Shown here: positions 33,101-48,100 of the stretch, one piece after another | How positions within the stretch are numbered: the first letter of the stretch is position 1 | Layout: each line of letters starts with the position of its first letter | Source: Synchiropus splendidus | Taxonomy: Eukaryota > Chordata > Actinopteri > Syngnathiformes > Callionymidae | Assembly (NCBI RefSeq): GCF_027744825.2 | Contig: NC_071347.1 | Location: forward strand, 21,705,001 to 21,769,000 | Length of the DNA: 64,000 nt | Direction of reading: 5' to 3' | Program-made: the position numbers and the translations under genes | The notes under the pieces: generated by a model | Databases searched by the model: none | What the model was told of the DNA's origin: nothing | The model's input: only the letters and a program-made list of their open reading frames with translations

Positions 33101-36100
33101 CTGTCGTTCACCAGGGCAGCTGGCTTCACGACCGGTGTGTCTCCTGTGTTGCGTTTCAATACGTTTCAAAACTTTCAAGAGTGGGACTCGATGGTCCATC
33201 AGTGTCTCACACACTCTGTCTCGCTGGAGCAATATGCAACTGTTTTTAGAGTAAAAAAATTGCTTGGAGTCATGAGCATTTCTGACTGTGTTCGGAACTA
33301 ACCGTGTTAACTCCGTGTCTAGTTGTCACTTTTAAGACTCGTGACTTGTGTCTTAAACACCGACAAAGTTAGCGAAGTCTCTGAAGTACCTTTTATACTT
33401 AAGTATGTGAAGTATAGGATTTCCAGTTGCATCAAAACACAAATAAACAACTGAGACTAACCTTCAAAACAACTTCCACTTTGGTCAGATGGTCTTCCTT
33501 TCTATCTTGTAGCAGTGGAAGCACAAATGAACTGCCAATTTTATTGTCACAAAACTGATTTGGAACCAGCTTCAGTCCCACCAAGGTACCTGCCAACACC
33601 CGCGCTTTAATCAACCAGACAGACTTCACTGTGCGGCCACTAGATGGAGGCAAAGATTATCAAAAGTGATCCCAAGAAGCTTATCCAGAAGTGATAGAAA
33701 AGGTGCAACTGGACACAGAACAAAATCAAGAAATGAACTTTTAAATAATTTTCTCTGACGGTGTGTTTATTATTTTGCCACCAAAACTGCACTAATTATC
33801 AGCTGCGCTTACTTTGCCTTGCTCAGGGGCCAAACCTTGTTTCTGGTCAGAAAAATAAAATGCTCTTTTAAACCAAAAACCATTTTGTTGCATCACAGTA
33901 CAATGATGTGTTCAGGAGCAGTCGGAATAGCAGGGAACTTTAATGGGTCGGAACTGAACTAGCACCAAGCGCATCTGAACTTTACTTCTGACGAATCAAA
34001 GAGGTCTTATATGTGAGCTGCTGGGAAGTCGTCGCTCAAAGCTCCTTGTCTTGACGCTCTATCTGTCGACAGCCTTTAAGTTTGAAAGGGGGCGGGACCT
34101 CTTGCTGAGCTCCATCTCAAGTGCATCCACTGGAGTTTTCACTTTGCTCTCACACGTCAGCCCTGCTGGCTGCTGACAAACGCGGTGAAAGAGTTCAATG
34201 CTTCACGCCTCCTCCTCTGACTTCACCTCTGTGGTGCAGAGGTGCTGCATCCAGCTACACCACTATTTATAAACAGCCCATCTATTATTTAACCATCGAC
34301 CGGAGCTTAAAAACCAGTGCTCACCTGCGGAGTCATGCCGTGGCACTGGTACATGATGGGAATGTTGTCAGAGTTCTGGCCCTGGTCCAGGCACAGGTCG
34401 TCTCTCAGGCTGTTCTTCAACTGAAACAGAGAAACAGACACGACGGTGACTGGATGAGCCCAAGGCGTGTTCACATGAGATGTGTTTTATACATGGGATT
34501 TACATGTGAGGTCAATGTGCAGGGGCAATTACGTGCCACACACTGTTGCGCTACAATATGAGAGCGGGGGGACGCGACACCTTTGGGGCGGCAGGGTCGT
34601 TTCAAGTGACTCATTTGTTGCATCAAACAATCGTTTAAAAAAAAAATCAGAACTCAGCAATAAGTCGCTGTGCGTCAACCAATCAGAGGCCAGATTTTAC
34701 AGCGCAGAGAAACTTCATCAACAAGATGAGATGAAAAGAAACAGATTGAAGTCGCTTTGGTGGCTGGAAACAGAGGAATATACAGGTGCGTGTCGCATGG
34801 CAAGGGTCGCCAAGTCGCACTTGGAGTGAGTGAAAGCTAGCAACACAAATCCTTTCATGTCAAGCCATCATCTTCACATTATGTAGTTATAAAAACGTGT
34901 TTCTTCCTCTCAAACAAACAGCTGTTCCCAAAGCAGAGGGAGTTAGGAATAAAAGGAAAAACATCCAAACACACCAGAGGAAGGAAACAATGCGCAACAC
35001 TTAGCTTATCAAAACAAACACGGCTGCCACCTGTCACTTGAAGTGCCTGTAAATGGTGATGAAACATAATTTTCTCCCCATTTGAGAGGTGACGTGAAGC
35101 CGGCACGTTCTCTTCGCAGAGGTGCCGCGGCACAGGTCCGGCACAGCAGCGCACGTTTCGGACACGCCTGCTAACAGATGGAAATCTGACACCGCTTTTG
35201 TGAACTTGATATTTCCCACAATGAATGAAGGACGTCTGAGGTGCCAGGTCCACGCGGCCTGAGCGGCGCTGGGATTGGAAGACTGCCGTGCTCTTGCGCG
35301 AAGATTTATTTGGCATCTCTTAGCAGTAATGTCTAATTATATATCTCTTTGGAACGCAGCCATTTTCCTCCGCCAAAGGAATCTACACCAAGATATCAGC
35401 ATCTGAATCCACCTCCGGTGTTCCTGTCCTCACTTGCACTGAACAGCTCAAATGTCTGGGGTCGGGACCAGCCGAAGGTTCCACATCCAACATGGCCGTC
35501 CCGTCGCAATGGTGACTTTCTTTCAGCCGACAGTGACAGAAGTTTTTGGCTGACTTGAGAGACAGGTGTGGAATCGGGTCCTCACAAGTGTGGAGGCGAT
35601 GATCACACAGGTGAAACCCGTCTGAGCTCACTTCTCTCCAACTTTGCTTCAAGTCTAATAAGAGCAGGATGTTGGCTCCCCTGTTGCGCGCGCCTCCCCA
35701 GGGAGAGGCTGTTGACGCAGATCGGTGAACTTCACATCCACTTCCCTCCCTGCCGCGACGCTTTCAAGTCTGACAACTGAGAGCCAGGCGCCCACGCCTC
35801 ACGCTGGCTGTGTCATCAACAGACGCCGCGCGGCGGCAGGGACTTCCTCAGGCGACGCGGAAGTAACGCAGATAAATACGGCTGGAAGACGAGACGCTCG
35901 GGGGCAGGAAGCGACTGATTACCCGCGAACTCATGAGGTGAGGATAAAAGAAGTCGACTTCTGAGTCATCAAGATGATAGCTTGTCTTCCCGTCGCCGGA
36001 GCTCTGCACTCGGGAATGTGAGGATAAAGGTCCCCTCATGTAACCACTGGCTTGTATCGATCAATACCTGAGAGCCTGACACACTGGAACAGAGTGGTGT

Positions 36101-39100
36101 TCACTGCTCGGTGAAGGCAGGAACAGGGTCGACGCTGCCGTCGGCCCTCACCGCTAACCCCACCCTTCAGTGTTAAATCCTTCAGCGGGCCTCACCACTC
36201 CATAAGCAACGATGTCGCCGTAGTAGCGCAGCTCGGGGTAGACGCTGGCCAGGTACCAGCTGAACGGTCGGCACCGGAGTCTGGACCGCAGGGCCTTCCT
36301 CTGGGTCAAGTCCCCAATGTCGATCCCTGAGTTCTGGAGGAGGAAAGTCAAAATGTTTCCTTTCTCTCACGGCTGACTGGTTTCGGATCACAGCTGCAGG
36401 CACTCAGCACACACACAGACTGAGGTCAGGAACGCATCTAAGCAAGTCTTCAGTTCAGTTTCCACATAGCCGATCCTCCTCCAGGCCCACCCCCGTCCTC
36501 TTCTGCCTCATCTGACCCCCATCATACTTCTATCTGTCTGAATACACCGACTTTTAAAGTGTCAACCTCTCTGAAAAAATATTAATTTTATTAAGTATTT
36601 TTAATATTTTAATTCAGAATGATAGAAAGCAATATGTGTGTAAAATACCAAAAACATCAGTAGGAATTTGGGTGATTAAATGTAAAATATTTATTGTAGA
36701 AATAAGACACAAATAACTGAAACCAAAAAATTAGTAAATCAATGAAAATGTAAATGGAAATATTGGATATTAAAGAAAGAAAGAAAGAAAATATATATAT
36801 TAAAAATTAAATCAATTTGTATAACCATAAAAATATAACTAGCAAAGGTTAAATAAATAAATCACTTTGATCTCAAAGATTCTTTTTTTATTTATTTATT
36901 TTCAAATATTACTCTACAGACTTGGGTTATTCATTTATCTTAGTTTTTAGTTGATGGAGTCATTTTCTTTTTTTAACCAATTCAAAACAAATTCTAACAT
37001 TTTGCTACGAACCAAACTTTTCAAACCACGTGTCTCAGATTTAACTCGTTACACACAGATATCTGTCCACAAGAAGAGCCAGTCAAAAACGGTCACGTTC
37101 ACATGTTGAATAAACAAGAGTGGAACCTGCAGCGGAACGTTCCAGGCCATGTAGACGTGACTCTTGTACTGGTCCATCCAGACCTCGGCTGCCCTCAGAG
37201 CGTTGCGCCTGACGTGAGCGGTGAGGTTGCTGGTGTAGGGCTTGTGGGCTCGCTCGATGTGAGCCACCCTGGAGCAAGGCAGGACCTCCACGCTGCCGCC
37301 GCACTGCCACACCTGCAGCACACACACAGGAAGAGGAAGAGAGGTGTGAAGAGAGGTTTACGTCCAACAGTTTGAGACGAGTGGCCGATCAATACAAGTC
37401 AGCTTCAGTCACCGGCGTCTGCTGTGAGAGCGAGGAGGGCAAGGAAGGACAGCAACATCTGAAATGTCAGCAGCGAAACAAGATGGTCCATCTGAGATGG
37501 AGGAGAAATGAACTCGAGCAGAGTGGCGTGTAGAAACAAGCTTTCAGTTCCCAAAGCCATTTTTCCCATGAAAAAATATAAAATCACAATGTTAAGATCA
37601 TACAAAACATTTTTATTAAAACATATTGGCCCTCAAAATGTTAGAGGAAAAAATATGAAAACAAAAATTAAGCAGCAACTTTTTAAGGTTAAAAATACTG
37701 AATATTGTCATGCAAAAAAAAATCCCTAGGCAAATGAGTGAAGCTAAAATCAGTGGAAGTAATATTACTAAAAAAATGATGTGTAAAATACTTAATGAAT
37801 CATAAAAAATCTGAAATAAAAAAAGGCAAATATTTGGTGTAAAATCAGGGTCATGACAGAAAAAGATGGGTTTGATTTAGAAAATAAACTGAGCTCCTCT
37901 TCCAAAAAATATATCAGTGAATTAAAGCTTTTTTTCCTTGTTAAAATAGAAATTTTCATGATTGTTCAAAAAAATCATTTTTCTTTCTTTCTTTATTTAT
38001 TGTTATATCTGTATGGTGCCCCCGGGTGCTTTTCTCTCTTGATCCACAAGCTCGGTCACCCAGGAGAGACTCTCTTGTTCCTCCAACAGAAGCCAGTCGA
38101 GGCGCCGGGGTGGACCCAGGACACGGCCCTTTCCCCTGCTCCACATTTCCAGGTCTGTGAGTCAGACTTCTCTTTGAAACTTTTCACGAGGAAGTTAAAG
38201 ACCCGTGACGCTACGGCGCCGCTAACAAGGTCGGAGATGTAAAGTTGAAGCAGAAAAATCCATTTTTATGGGGAGGCTGAACTTGACGGCGAACAGGAAA
38301 GAGCAGCTCGTCGATTTCTTTTCTCAGCTCCATTCCAGAGCGAGTGTCTTTCACTTCCTCTCCAGTAAAAGAAGTTCTGCAGTGAAACTGTGACGCCGCG
38401 GCCCGCTGGCTCGCAGCCCGGGCAGGAGAACAAACAATCGCCACATTTGGAGATAACGCTCCGTTTGAAAACTGCATTCTGAAGAGCAGCTTCAGAGCTG
38501 GAGGTGTGAGAGAAGCTCCTGCACAACTCACTCAGCCCGAGCTGGAGGAGACCAGGAAGCTTCGTGATAAGCACCTGGAACCTACAAAGGAATACTGGAC
38601 TCACTTTATTCTGAACTGCATTTCCCCATGACTGGGTGAAGTCTGGGGTCACACCCTGGTGACCAGCTCAGCCCAGGTGTCGGTGGAGTGAGCTCCATCA
38701 CAGCTTCTCCCAGATACAGAGACTGAAGCATGAGCAGGAGAGCAGACGCTTGTCGTTCCTCTGACCTTGACTTGTTCCTGCAGCATGAACCCTCCCTGGT
38801 ACCATTAAGACCTAATCTCACTGAGGCGCCTCAGAGATCTTTTGGGAGGGGACGTAATGGCACCAAGTCAGAGATTCTTCAGCTGGAACTGGGACTCAGT
38901 TGGACTATGAATCATGTGAGAGATTCCAAAAGGTCACAGCGTTCATCTGTATGCTGCGAAGGCACGACACGGACGTGACCAGCAACGTGACTTACGCGGA
39001 TGCCCAGCTCCACATTCTCGCCCCCGTAGATCTCCATGCCTTCGTCCAGCAGACCCATCTCCCTGAAGTAGTCCCGATCCACGACGAAGCAGCCGATCAG

Positions 39101-42100
39101 AGCCGGACTCCTGCAGGCAACAGCAGAGAAGAGACAGTGGCTCCATAACTCTCATGTTAAATCCATGAAATCGTGGTCGCTGACATGAGCTGAGAGTGTG
39201 GCTCGGTTCTCACCTGATGGGAGCCGTCTGGTTCTTCTGCGACCACCAGGATTTCGGGGGGTTCAGGTATCGACACCACAGCTCCCAGTCAAAGCCCTGT
39301 GCCGACAGCGGGTACTCCTCGATCTCAAAGGTGTCATACTTGATGTTGTCGAAGGATGGTGACACCACGCGGGTCCGGTCTTCCTTGATCCTCTGGAGAA
39401 TCGGTTCTGCCCTGCAGATCAGTAGAGGAGATCTCATTCTGACATGGCCCCGAAAATGATTCGGGATTTCAAGTACATGAACATCAACGGCACTTCATTG
39501 TTCTACAGTTTGACAGGAAAGCTCTAGATGGATGGATGGATGGACGGAAAGATAGATAGATAGATAGACAGATAGATAGATAGATAGATAGATAGAAAAT
39601 GAGGGCAAAATTAAAAATGTATGTTATAATAGCAATGGCACAGAAATAATAAAATATATATCTAATAATCCACTGAAAACATATTTTAACATCTTTAAAA
39701 AAGAAAAAAAGGGGCAAATTCTGAGATTAAATAAAGATTAGTTTTGTCAAAAGAAATGTTCTTTTCACTGTATTTTTTAACTGTTTAATATGTACATATG
39801 TAATTTAAAATGTTGCATCTGACAAAAAGGATCTCCCATATAATTATGAAACGTTAAAATAATAAAACATATTCCAAATATTAAATGTCGGGAGAATTAT
39901 TACAACAACTGTGTTTCTCATTTGAGGATTAAGTGTTGCAGCTCAGTGCTTCTCTGAGCGGAGGGATGCAGAATAATCAAAAGACAAGAGGGGATTTACA
40001 AACACGTCAGCAGAGGACTGGATTTATCCGAGCTTCTGTGGGCCAAAGTTAAGAATCCCTGAATGGTGGCGGACAAAAGAGCATCACGGTCATCAGAGAA
40101 AAGTCTCCTCCAGGCAGCGCTTGCACCACATTCAATTTCTCTTCACAACAACAGACAATGGAGTAGAGTTGGTGCCTGTCCGGCTCTGGTGAAGCGTGAC
40201 GCTGCCGCAGCAGGAATCATGTCAACACTCGGAGTGAGCTGCGACCGCGGCGGCGCCTCGTCCCCGTGCTCACCGCCGTCTGATTCCTGCTGCTAGTTAC
40301 TCCGTCTCCTTCCTGTCAGTGAGTTATTAGCGGCGCGACTCCACCAGTTATGAAGATTTTTGTTACATTACAGTGTTTGACTGAAAGAGATCTCGAGGAC
40401 GGTGATGCAACAGTCTCAGATGAGTCGCTCAAGTCAACGTTGGGCGGCAGCTCTGACTCCTCTGGGCTTCAGTGGAGTCACGACTCCCAAACAAGTGTCA
40501 GGTCATCCAGACTCTTCCCATATTCCCAGGACCACTTCTGGGTTGGAGTGAATGAAGTGAGCTTTGAGATGAAGCAGCCGATCCTCTCAGCGCCACTTAC
40601 AGTTCAGCATTTGACTCCACAGCGACAACACACTCCGGGCGGCCGGGACACTCAACTATTAGCCAGCAGCTCAGACTCCTGTTGGATTCTTTGTTTGTAA
40701 TTAGCGACACTGATGTGGTCCAGCTGCTCCATGAAGACCTGAGGGTTTCAGGTGTTGCCAAGCAACAGCAGACGCCCACGCTGAAGTCAAATTAGCAAAC
40801 GCTAATTTAAGACAAAAAGGAGAACATTTTCATGGAGAACCTGTGTGTGGCTGGTTTATCCTACTTTGTGAGGACTTGACATTTGGTTGGACCCCACAAG
40901 GTCAAGCCTCAATTTGAGGATGAAGACGGCAAACTAACCGGGTGATAATAACTGGGTTCCAGTTTGGTTCCGAGTCCAGGTTCATGTGAGCCATGTGTCT
41001 TGGATGGTTCGGTTTACGGGGAGAGGCTGGGGAAAGGGTGATGGCAATGAGAGGTCCCCACAAGTATGTGTGTGTATTAGTAGGATGGAAAATAAGCTTG
41101 AGCTGGTTCAGGTCGAGGGCTGGGGACGCCATCATTAATAACAGCCTTCGATTTCATGACTAAAACACTTGAAAACCTTCCATTTACGAGTCGCCATAGT
41201 GACTCAAAAAGACTCATTTTAATTCAAGTTAAAAATCACAGTTTCAACGACGGTTCTTTGGCTGTGCTGCACGCGAACTGAAGCTGAAGCATCTGGAATA
41301 TTCATGTGGTTTATTTCAGGGTGTGACCTTTCCAGAAGACACAAATCATCAGAGAATATCTTTGAGAACACCTGAGTGGGCCAATCCAAAGTGAGGACGA
41401 CGCCCTCACGCTGGTTCACTGGCTGAGTCATGTGTCCGGTCACAGAGACCGGACTCCAAGACTTCTGGGCCACAATGGAACAACATCAAAGGCCGATGGT
41501 TATGTTTTTAAGAGCAGAAAATCAAAGCCAGCCATGCGTTTCAATTGTTTCCTCACAGTTGGAGTGAACGCTCCTGATTCCTGACACATCAGGAGCGACA
41601 CGCTGAACAATTTACAGCAGGACGGGGAACGTTTTGATGCGGCTCGCATGATGTTTCTGGGTCACACATGAACACGATGTGTTTACTCTCATGCACAAGT
41701 GCTTCTGTTTTAAAATGAATGTGGCGCTCGTTCTTGAGGACGGCGGGAAGCGTTGTGTTCCAACGACACGAGACAACGCGGTGGACAGTGACGGCAGTGT
41801 CGGGGGGCAGAAGACGAGGTCGGTTGCAGTGGACTGGAGGAGGTCACATGGTTGGTCAGAAAACGACGGCTGGTGTTGGGATCGGGTCAGTCTGAGAAAG
41901 TGATGGGGCGTGGTGTGTTATTCCATTAATGAGCAGGGTATATGAAGTATCCATAGACCAAACTATCCTCACAGAAAAGACCTGTGACCTTCTCACTGCA
42001 GCACCAACCCCTGCGATGCTGTGCTCCATTAAGAGTGTCATTTCAAGAAAGTACTTCATCGTCCACAGAAAGCCGACATCAGCAAAGCAGCATTTCACCC

Positions 42101-45100
42101 GACAGCTACGCTCTAACTCGACAAATGTGTCGAGAGAACAGTGAGATGATGTGTAGCATAAATGAAAGAAGACATTTTTAATTCATGGCTAAGCTAGCAG
42201 ACATAAATCAGAGTCCATAAGTGGACAGCTCCGTGTACAGGAAATGACGGCGAGGGCAACTCAGGAGCTGTTGAAAAGGTCACATTCCACAGAACATCTT
42301 CATGAAATATTGAAACTACAGCAGCTCCCGGCATGTGTGTGTGACTGCTCGACGGCAGCAGCTGGACCTCCCGCTCCACAGAGAAGTGTAAAGGACTTCA
42401 GCAAATTTGGTGTGAATGAACAATTACCTAATTTCCCGCTGGGTGCACAGAAGTGAACAGTAATTGACCTTGCCACCACAGGTTCCCACAGCACACACAC
42501 ACACACACACATTTTCTCCTCCGTCTCTCACACCGGCGCTGCGACTCGGCGAGCACTCACAAGGAATCAATCGCACACGTGAAACTAAAGTGCTCTGACA
42601 CCTGAATCCAGCTACATTCTTACATGTCTTGTGACCTCCAACGTGTGCGACAACAACCGTGACCGTGGCGCAGTGAAGGAAAGACTCCAGCCAAGCGGCT
42701 TTTCAGTGCCACAGCACAGTTTTTACATGGGGGGCTCCCTGCAGCAGCAGAAGGTGAAGCAATTATACTGAAATGTTCTCTGAATCTCTGAATCGCACAC
42801 ATGTGAGTAAACATTAGAGGATTGCGGAACTGCATGATGACAGCACTGACAAATTAGCGAGTCATTGACTAAAATAAAAAAGGTGCATCAGGGTTTGGAC
42901 TAGGGTTGAGACCAGTTGTTGAGAACCACAACACCAATAATGGAATTTAAACGCAAGACTCAGTTGCTTCCTGTGAAGCAGTTCTGATGCCTGGAATCAT
43001 TGGTCGCACATATCTAATCTAATGGATCACTTTACTGCTGGACTGTGAATGAATTCTCCACAGAGGAATGGCGTAAATAAACACCAAGTCAATGACTGAA
43101 GTCGAATCTGAATCACACACATTTGACTGACTCGAGTGTTGTAATGGGAAGTGACGCCATGTTGTGGATGCATGCAAGTGTAGAAAAAAATGGAGACTGA
43201 AAAGGATGAACTTGTTGACTCAGTGAATCGCACACGAGCAGTGAGATCTGAATTTGATGTTGTGACTCTAACTGCTTGATCATAGTAAAATGGAAAAGTT
43301 GAGTCACACACATGCTAATGAATCATAGTTTTTTTGGGGGTGTTTGAGGGTATGTGGCTATAGTTTCAAGTAAGGGTAGGCATGGGTTAGAGTGATAAGG
43401 CTCAGGGGCAAGAGTTAGAACTGGGGGGTCAGGATTACCCCTCTCATCAGGATGGACCTGAATTTAGCATTTATCACTTTTAAAGTGTCCAATCACACCA
43501 CCCATAATCGTCCTCGCAGCTCTAGTTCAAGCTAAGACTGGAACATAGCAATATTTAGAGTTCCACAAGGTGAACTTTCCACCCTCAAAAAGGCACACAC
43601 ACATATTCCCAACAACAGCCGAGGAGCTGACCCTCGCTGGAGGAACTTTCCACTGACTCACCGCTGAGATTTCTTACCTCCACTTCAGCAGCCGCGCAGG
43701 GCTGTCGACATGATCCAAATAAAAGGGCTGAACATTGGTGTTACTGACGCCGCACTCGTCCTCCCGGGAGTCGTCTAATTAAATGATAAAAACAAGTTCT
43801 TCTCGTTTAATTATGAGGAAAAACTTGACACCCCCCTCCCCCGCTACCGAGCAGGTCTAGTTATCCTTCCTCTCACCGGCGCCACCAGGGAGTCTGAGAG
43901 GAAACCGGCGTCTCATAATAAATTAAGTCTGAAGAAAAAAAAATGGGTTGCTGCTACACAACAACTGTGAAAGGATCACGGTGAAAAAACTCCAGAGGCT
44001 TCGATTCGTCAAATAAAGTGAGAAGATTCAGCTGCCAAACAGTGGAGCGAGGTCGCGGGAGGTGGGCTTCCAGCGAGACCCAGCTCTGCTTCCTTTACTG
44101 TGGGAGAGACACAGACAACCACGAGCCAAGGCTCCAGGGAACATGGCTTTCAAGGCTTCAAGACAAGACCAGAACCATGTCACGGTGGAGTCATTTAGGG
44201 CTGAGATCAGGAGAAGATGTTTCTGAGGGTGATGGTGAACCAGACGGAAATTTATGTAGTCATCTACACTGGGTTTTGAGGGTTAAGATTGAGGATTAAG
44301 GGAGGAATTGGAATTCACCCCAAGACTAGACTTAGGTCGGTTTAACTGCACGACCATGAATTTAGAAAAGACTAAACCTAGAAAAAACTTTTAGCGGTCG
44401 AGCTAAAAAGTATGATGCCTTGACTAATGATATTGAGGCCTAGAGAAGGTCGTGACTTTAGGTGTCAAGAGTTTTTGAGCTAAAGAGGGACAGACATCTA
44501 ACAACAATCTGTCTGTTTTGGTCCCAGGTTTGGTCCCAACCAGCTCAAACTGAAAAGAAAGAAAACAGAGGGAGGCAGGCAGGAAGATGAAGAAACAGTG
44601 AATTGAATCAAAGCATTTCTGCGTCCAGATTGGAGCAGGACTGATGGAGGCACGAGCTCTGATGTCACACCTAATAACTGAAGATTTGAAGAAAGGCGCT
44701 GGAGCCTGAGGGGGGAAAGACGAAGCAGCGACTCACCACCCGACATTGAACTCCACGTGGGCGTCGAAGAGAGCGACCACAGGTGCGGTGGCGGCTCTCC
44801 AGCCGCTGATGCGAGACCGGATCAGCCCCTCCTGCCGCTCGTGTCGGACCACCTTGATGAACTCCGGCCCGTGCTGAGCGTTGGTCTCGTCCACGAACCG
44901 CTGCAGGTGATATTTCAGCTCCACTGCACAGAAGCACCAGACAAATGTCACCACAGTTGCTCACTTCACAGCCAGTGACTCAGGGATGTTTTGTTTTTTT
45001 TGATTCACCCAGCACTGAAGTACTGTATACAGAGCAGCAGAATATTAGCTTCATCCTTGTTTTTATACTGTAAGCCCTCAACCGTTGCAGTGCGTTTTGG

Positions 45101-48100
45101 GAGTGTGCTCTGAGTGTTGGTGGAGATTTTATGATGAATGACCACGACTGACAGCAGCAACGCCAACACTGTGTCCACAGCACCTCCAGCACCTCCTACC
45201 TCCCGACAAGATCCATTCTACAACTGACTCACCACTCTCCTCAAAGTACTAGCTCAGCATCTAGGGTCAAGTTTTCCCCCCATTGTGACCTTGTCCAGAT
45301 GAGTTTTGGTCAGACCTGCCTTGTTCAGAGCCCTCGAAGTCTTAAGTTATTGTCCCTCACTCAAACCTTCTTCTACCACCTTCCATGTAACTCCCGTCTA
45401 CTGGAGCTGTTTTTCCTTTCTCTCATGAGTGTGTGATCCAGCCTGCCCTCAGCCCCGCCTCCGCCTTCGCTCCTCCGCTTGACTGTCCTCAGCGATGAGC
45501 ACGTTGTTTTGCCCTGGGTGCACGTGGGAGAGCGTTTATTAAAGAACTAAATCATCAACTTAAAGGTGAACACGCGCAGAGGGAGCGAGCAACTAAATTG
45601 GGTTCTGGCGGCATCTTCAACTCAGCGAGGAGACGGAGAGGCCCGGTCCACAGACCCACTGCCAAAACCATCCCTCCCACCCTCTTATGGTACATTCAAA
45701 ATTAAGACCCATGACAGCAATGAGACAATTTGACCCCAGTGTACAAAAATATGGAAACTAAATGTGAATTCTGTTCTATTGATTAAAACAACCTCTGGTC
45801 TCTTGTGAGTCAATTCATTAAGGCATTTGGGTCCCACTCCACACAAAATCAGTCACACAGAACCACAACACAAAATATCTAAACAGTAGAAAAAATTGCA
45901 CGCTGAATCGCAATATTGTCACAATAAATCGTGATTTATTTTATCCCCAAATCCTCCAGCCGTGATCATCACTGTTATTCAGAGCACTGTCCTCACATAT
46001 AAACCCGTCTGCGTCCCCACCATCCAGCACAATTGCCTCCCCTCCGAAACACTTAGTGAGTTAGGGAGCGATAACCAAACTATGGAGAGAGCAGAGGCCC
46101 GTGCTCCCGCGGTCAGCGCCCGCATCAGTATTCATCGCCCTGGTAATTATTACCAGCAGCTGTAAATCATCCGCCGCAGATTCCTCACAGTCTTAATTAT
46201 ATGTTTGGCAGTGAAATATTCCCTCTGATTAACAGCTGTCCTCCAACTGCCCTGGGTCTCAATCTGCGCCACAGTCGTGTTTTAGTCCTTTTACATCCGT
46301 CCGGTCTGGTCTTGATATAATTCAATTAAGTGCAACATCAAGTCGCAGTGCTCCGGCTCGCGATCGTCGTCCTCTCCACCATCAAAGCTAGAAGGAGCGA
46401 GGCTAGTTGAGCCGTGCCATCACCCCAGTAAAAACACGGTTAGCTCGCCTCGTCTTTGGGCCCTGACATTCATCTGTTGAACTCAATTCCAGCTCCACAT
46501 TTGTATTCCGCTGGACCAATGCGCCCTTGACATTTGAGGATCTTCATCCTTCTGTCTGCCTTCATTTATTCACCGCACCATTGTGCTGATTTACATAAGC
46601 AAATTTTAAAGAAGCTGCGACACACTGAGACACAGACAAGTGAAGATTATGTTCGCAACTTGAACTGTCTCGGAGGGATGAGACGGAGATGGGATCTTTA
46701 TCTGGTGACACAGACTGGTCCTCATTACAGAACCACACGCCACAGATGAAGATACCGAGGCTGTCATTGGGAGTGACAACAGGATCAGAAATGAGCCTAT
46801 CAGAGGGACGTGTGGAGAGCCAGTTAGGGAGGAGAGACCACGAACGCAGGAGATGAAGGAGAGGAACCAATGAGGTTCATGTTGGAGGTGGACATGAAGG
46901 TGAGACGAGACTGTGAAAAGCCTTTCAATGATGTTGTTATATAACTGTCTTAATGAAATTACCGTAATTTCCGGACTAGAAGCTGATACTTTTTTCTCGC
47001 AGCATGAACCCTGCTGCTTATACAGCAATACAGCTAATATATAGGCTAAAGAGCGTCATGCTGTCAAAATATTGAGGCTTGTCACATCAAGCTGATGACA
47101 TCACAAGCGTTTTATTGACCTTAAAGCGCTTAAAATGCGCTGTTTCCGCCAGCATGTTTCACAGAGCTGGTCCCCCGGGCAGAGCAGAGACAAGAAGCAG
47201 CAGCTGACACCAGCTGTGGTGTCAGAACTTGGGACACGCAGATGAAAACAGCGCATTTTGAGCACTTTAATGTGTATAAAAGATGTGAGGAGTTGTTGAT
47301 TCCAGTCCAGAACATTGGCCAGTTTCTCCATGCTGGAGCACATTTTTCAAACTAGTTTAGAGGTGAGCCTCGTGCATTTTTAAGCCTTTCTACAGCGTAG
47401 ACAGCTCCACTGCACCCGTGGCTTATAGATCGCTGCGGCTTATGGTTGAACAAGATCTGTTTTCCTTCTTACATTGGGGCTATATAGTCCGGAAAGTTGT
47501 GCAAAAATACACAAAAATCAATCACCCAGATACTCATTGTAAATGATGTGGTCAAGTGTTAACAATTTATCTTGTTTTAAGAGGGTGGATTTCTACTTTC
47601 ACCAAATTTTTTGTCTTTAACAGAGAGGAAATTTTGAAGTGAGGAAAATAACCGTTAAAATACATTTTACATCTGCGCCTGTGTCTCATCATAATAAATC
47701 TCGCGATTTCGTAACAAACTCAAGTTGCTTCCGTCAAGTGTTTATTATCGCTCTTTTTCAAGCATATTGATCGACTGCCACAACTCATTTATTTCACATA
47801 TTTCGAGGCTCATCTTAATATTTTCTATTTTATGATTAAATGCAATCATTCAATACTATACTAATTTTTTGGCCAGTCAAAAGCCACTTTTTCATTAATG
47901 CCAACTTAAAACCCTTTTTTTTTTTTTGCTCATGTTACGGCTCCCGGGATGCATCTCATTTCTGGATATGCCACTCTTTGTTCAAGATCACTTGTCATGT
48001 GAAATGATCTTGTTGAATGGACAGATAATTTCACCTGTTTCCAGCACCTATTGACTCAGAACAAGTGGTTTTTTTTTTTAATCTTGTTTTCAGAAGTGCC

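Noticed and set aside
42491..43325. Evenly spaced repeats considered as a CRISPR-like array
   Set aside because: The window is vertebrate, the recurring word is only about 12 bp and the spacing varies from about 80 to 320 bp.
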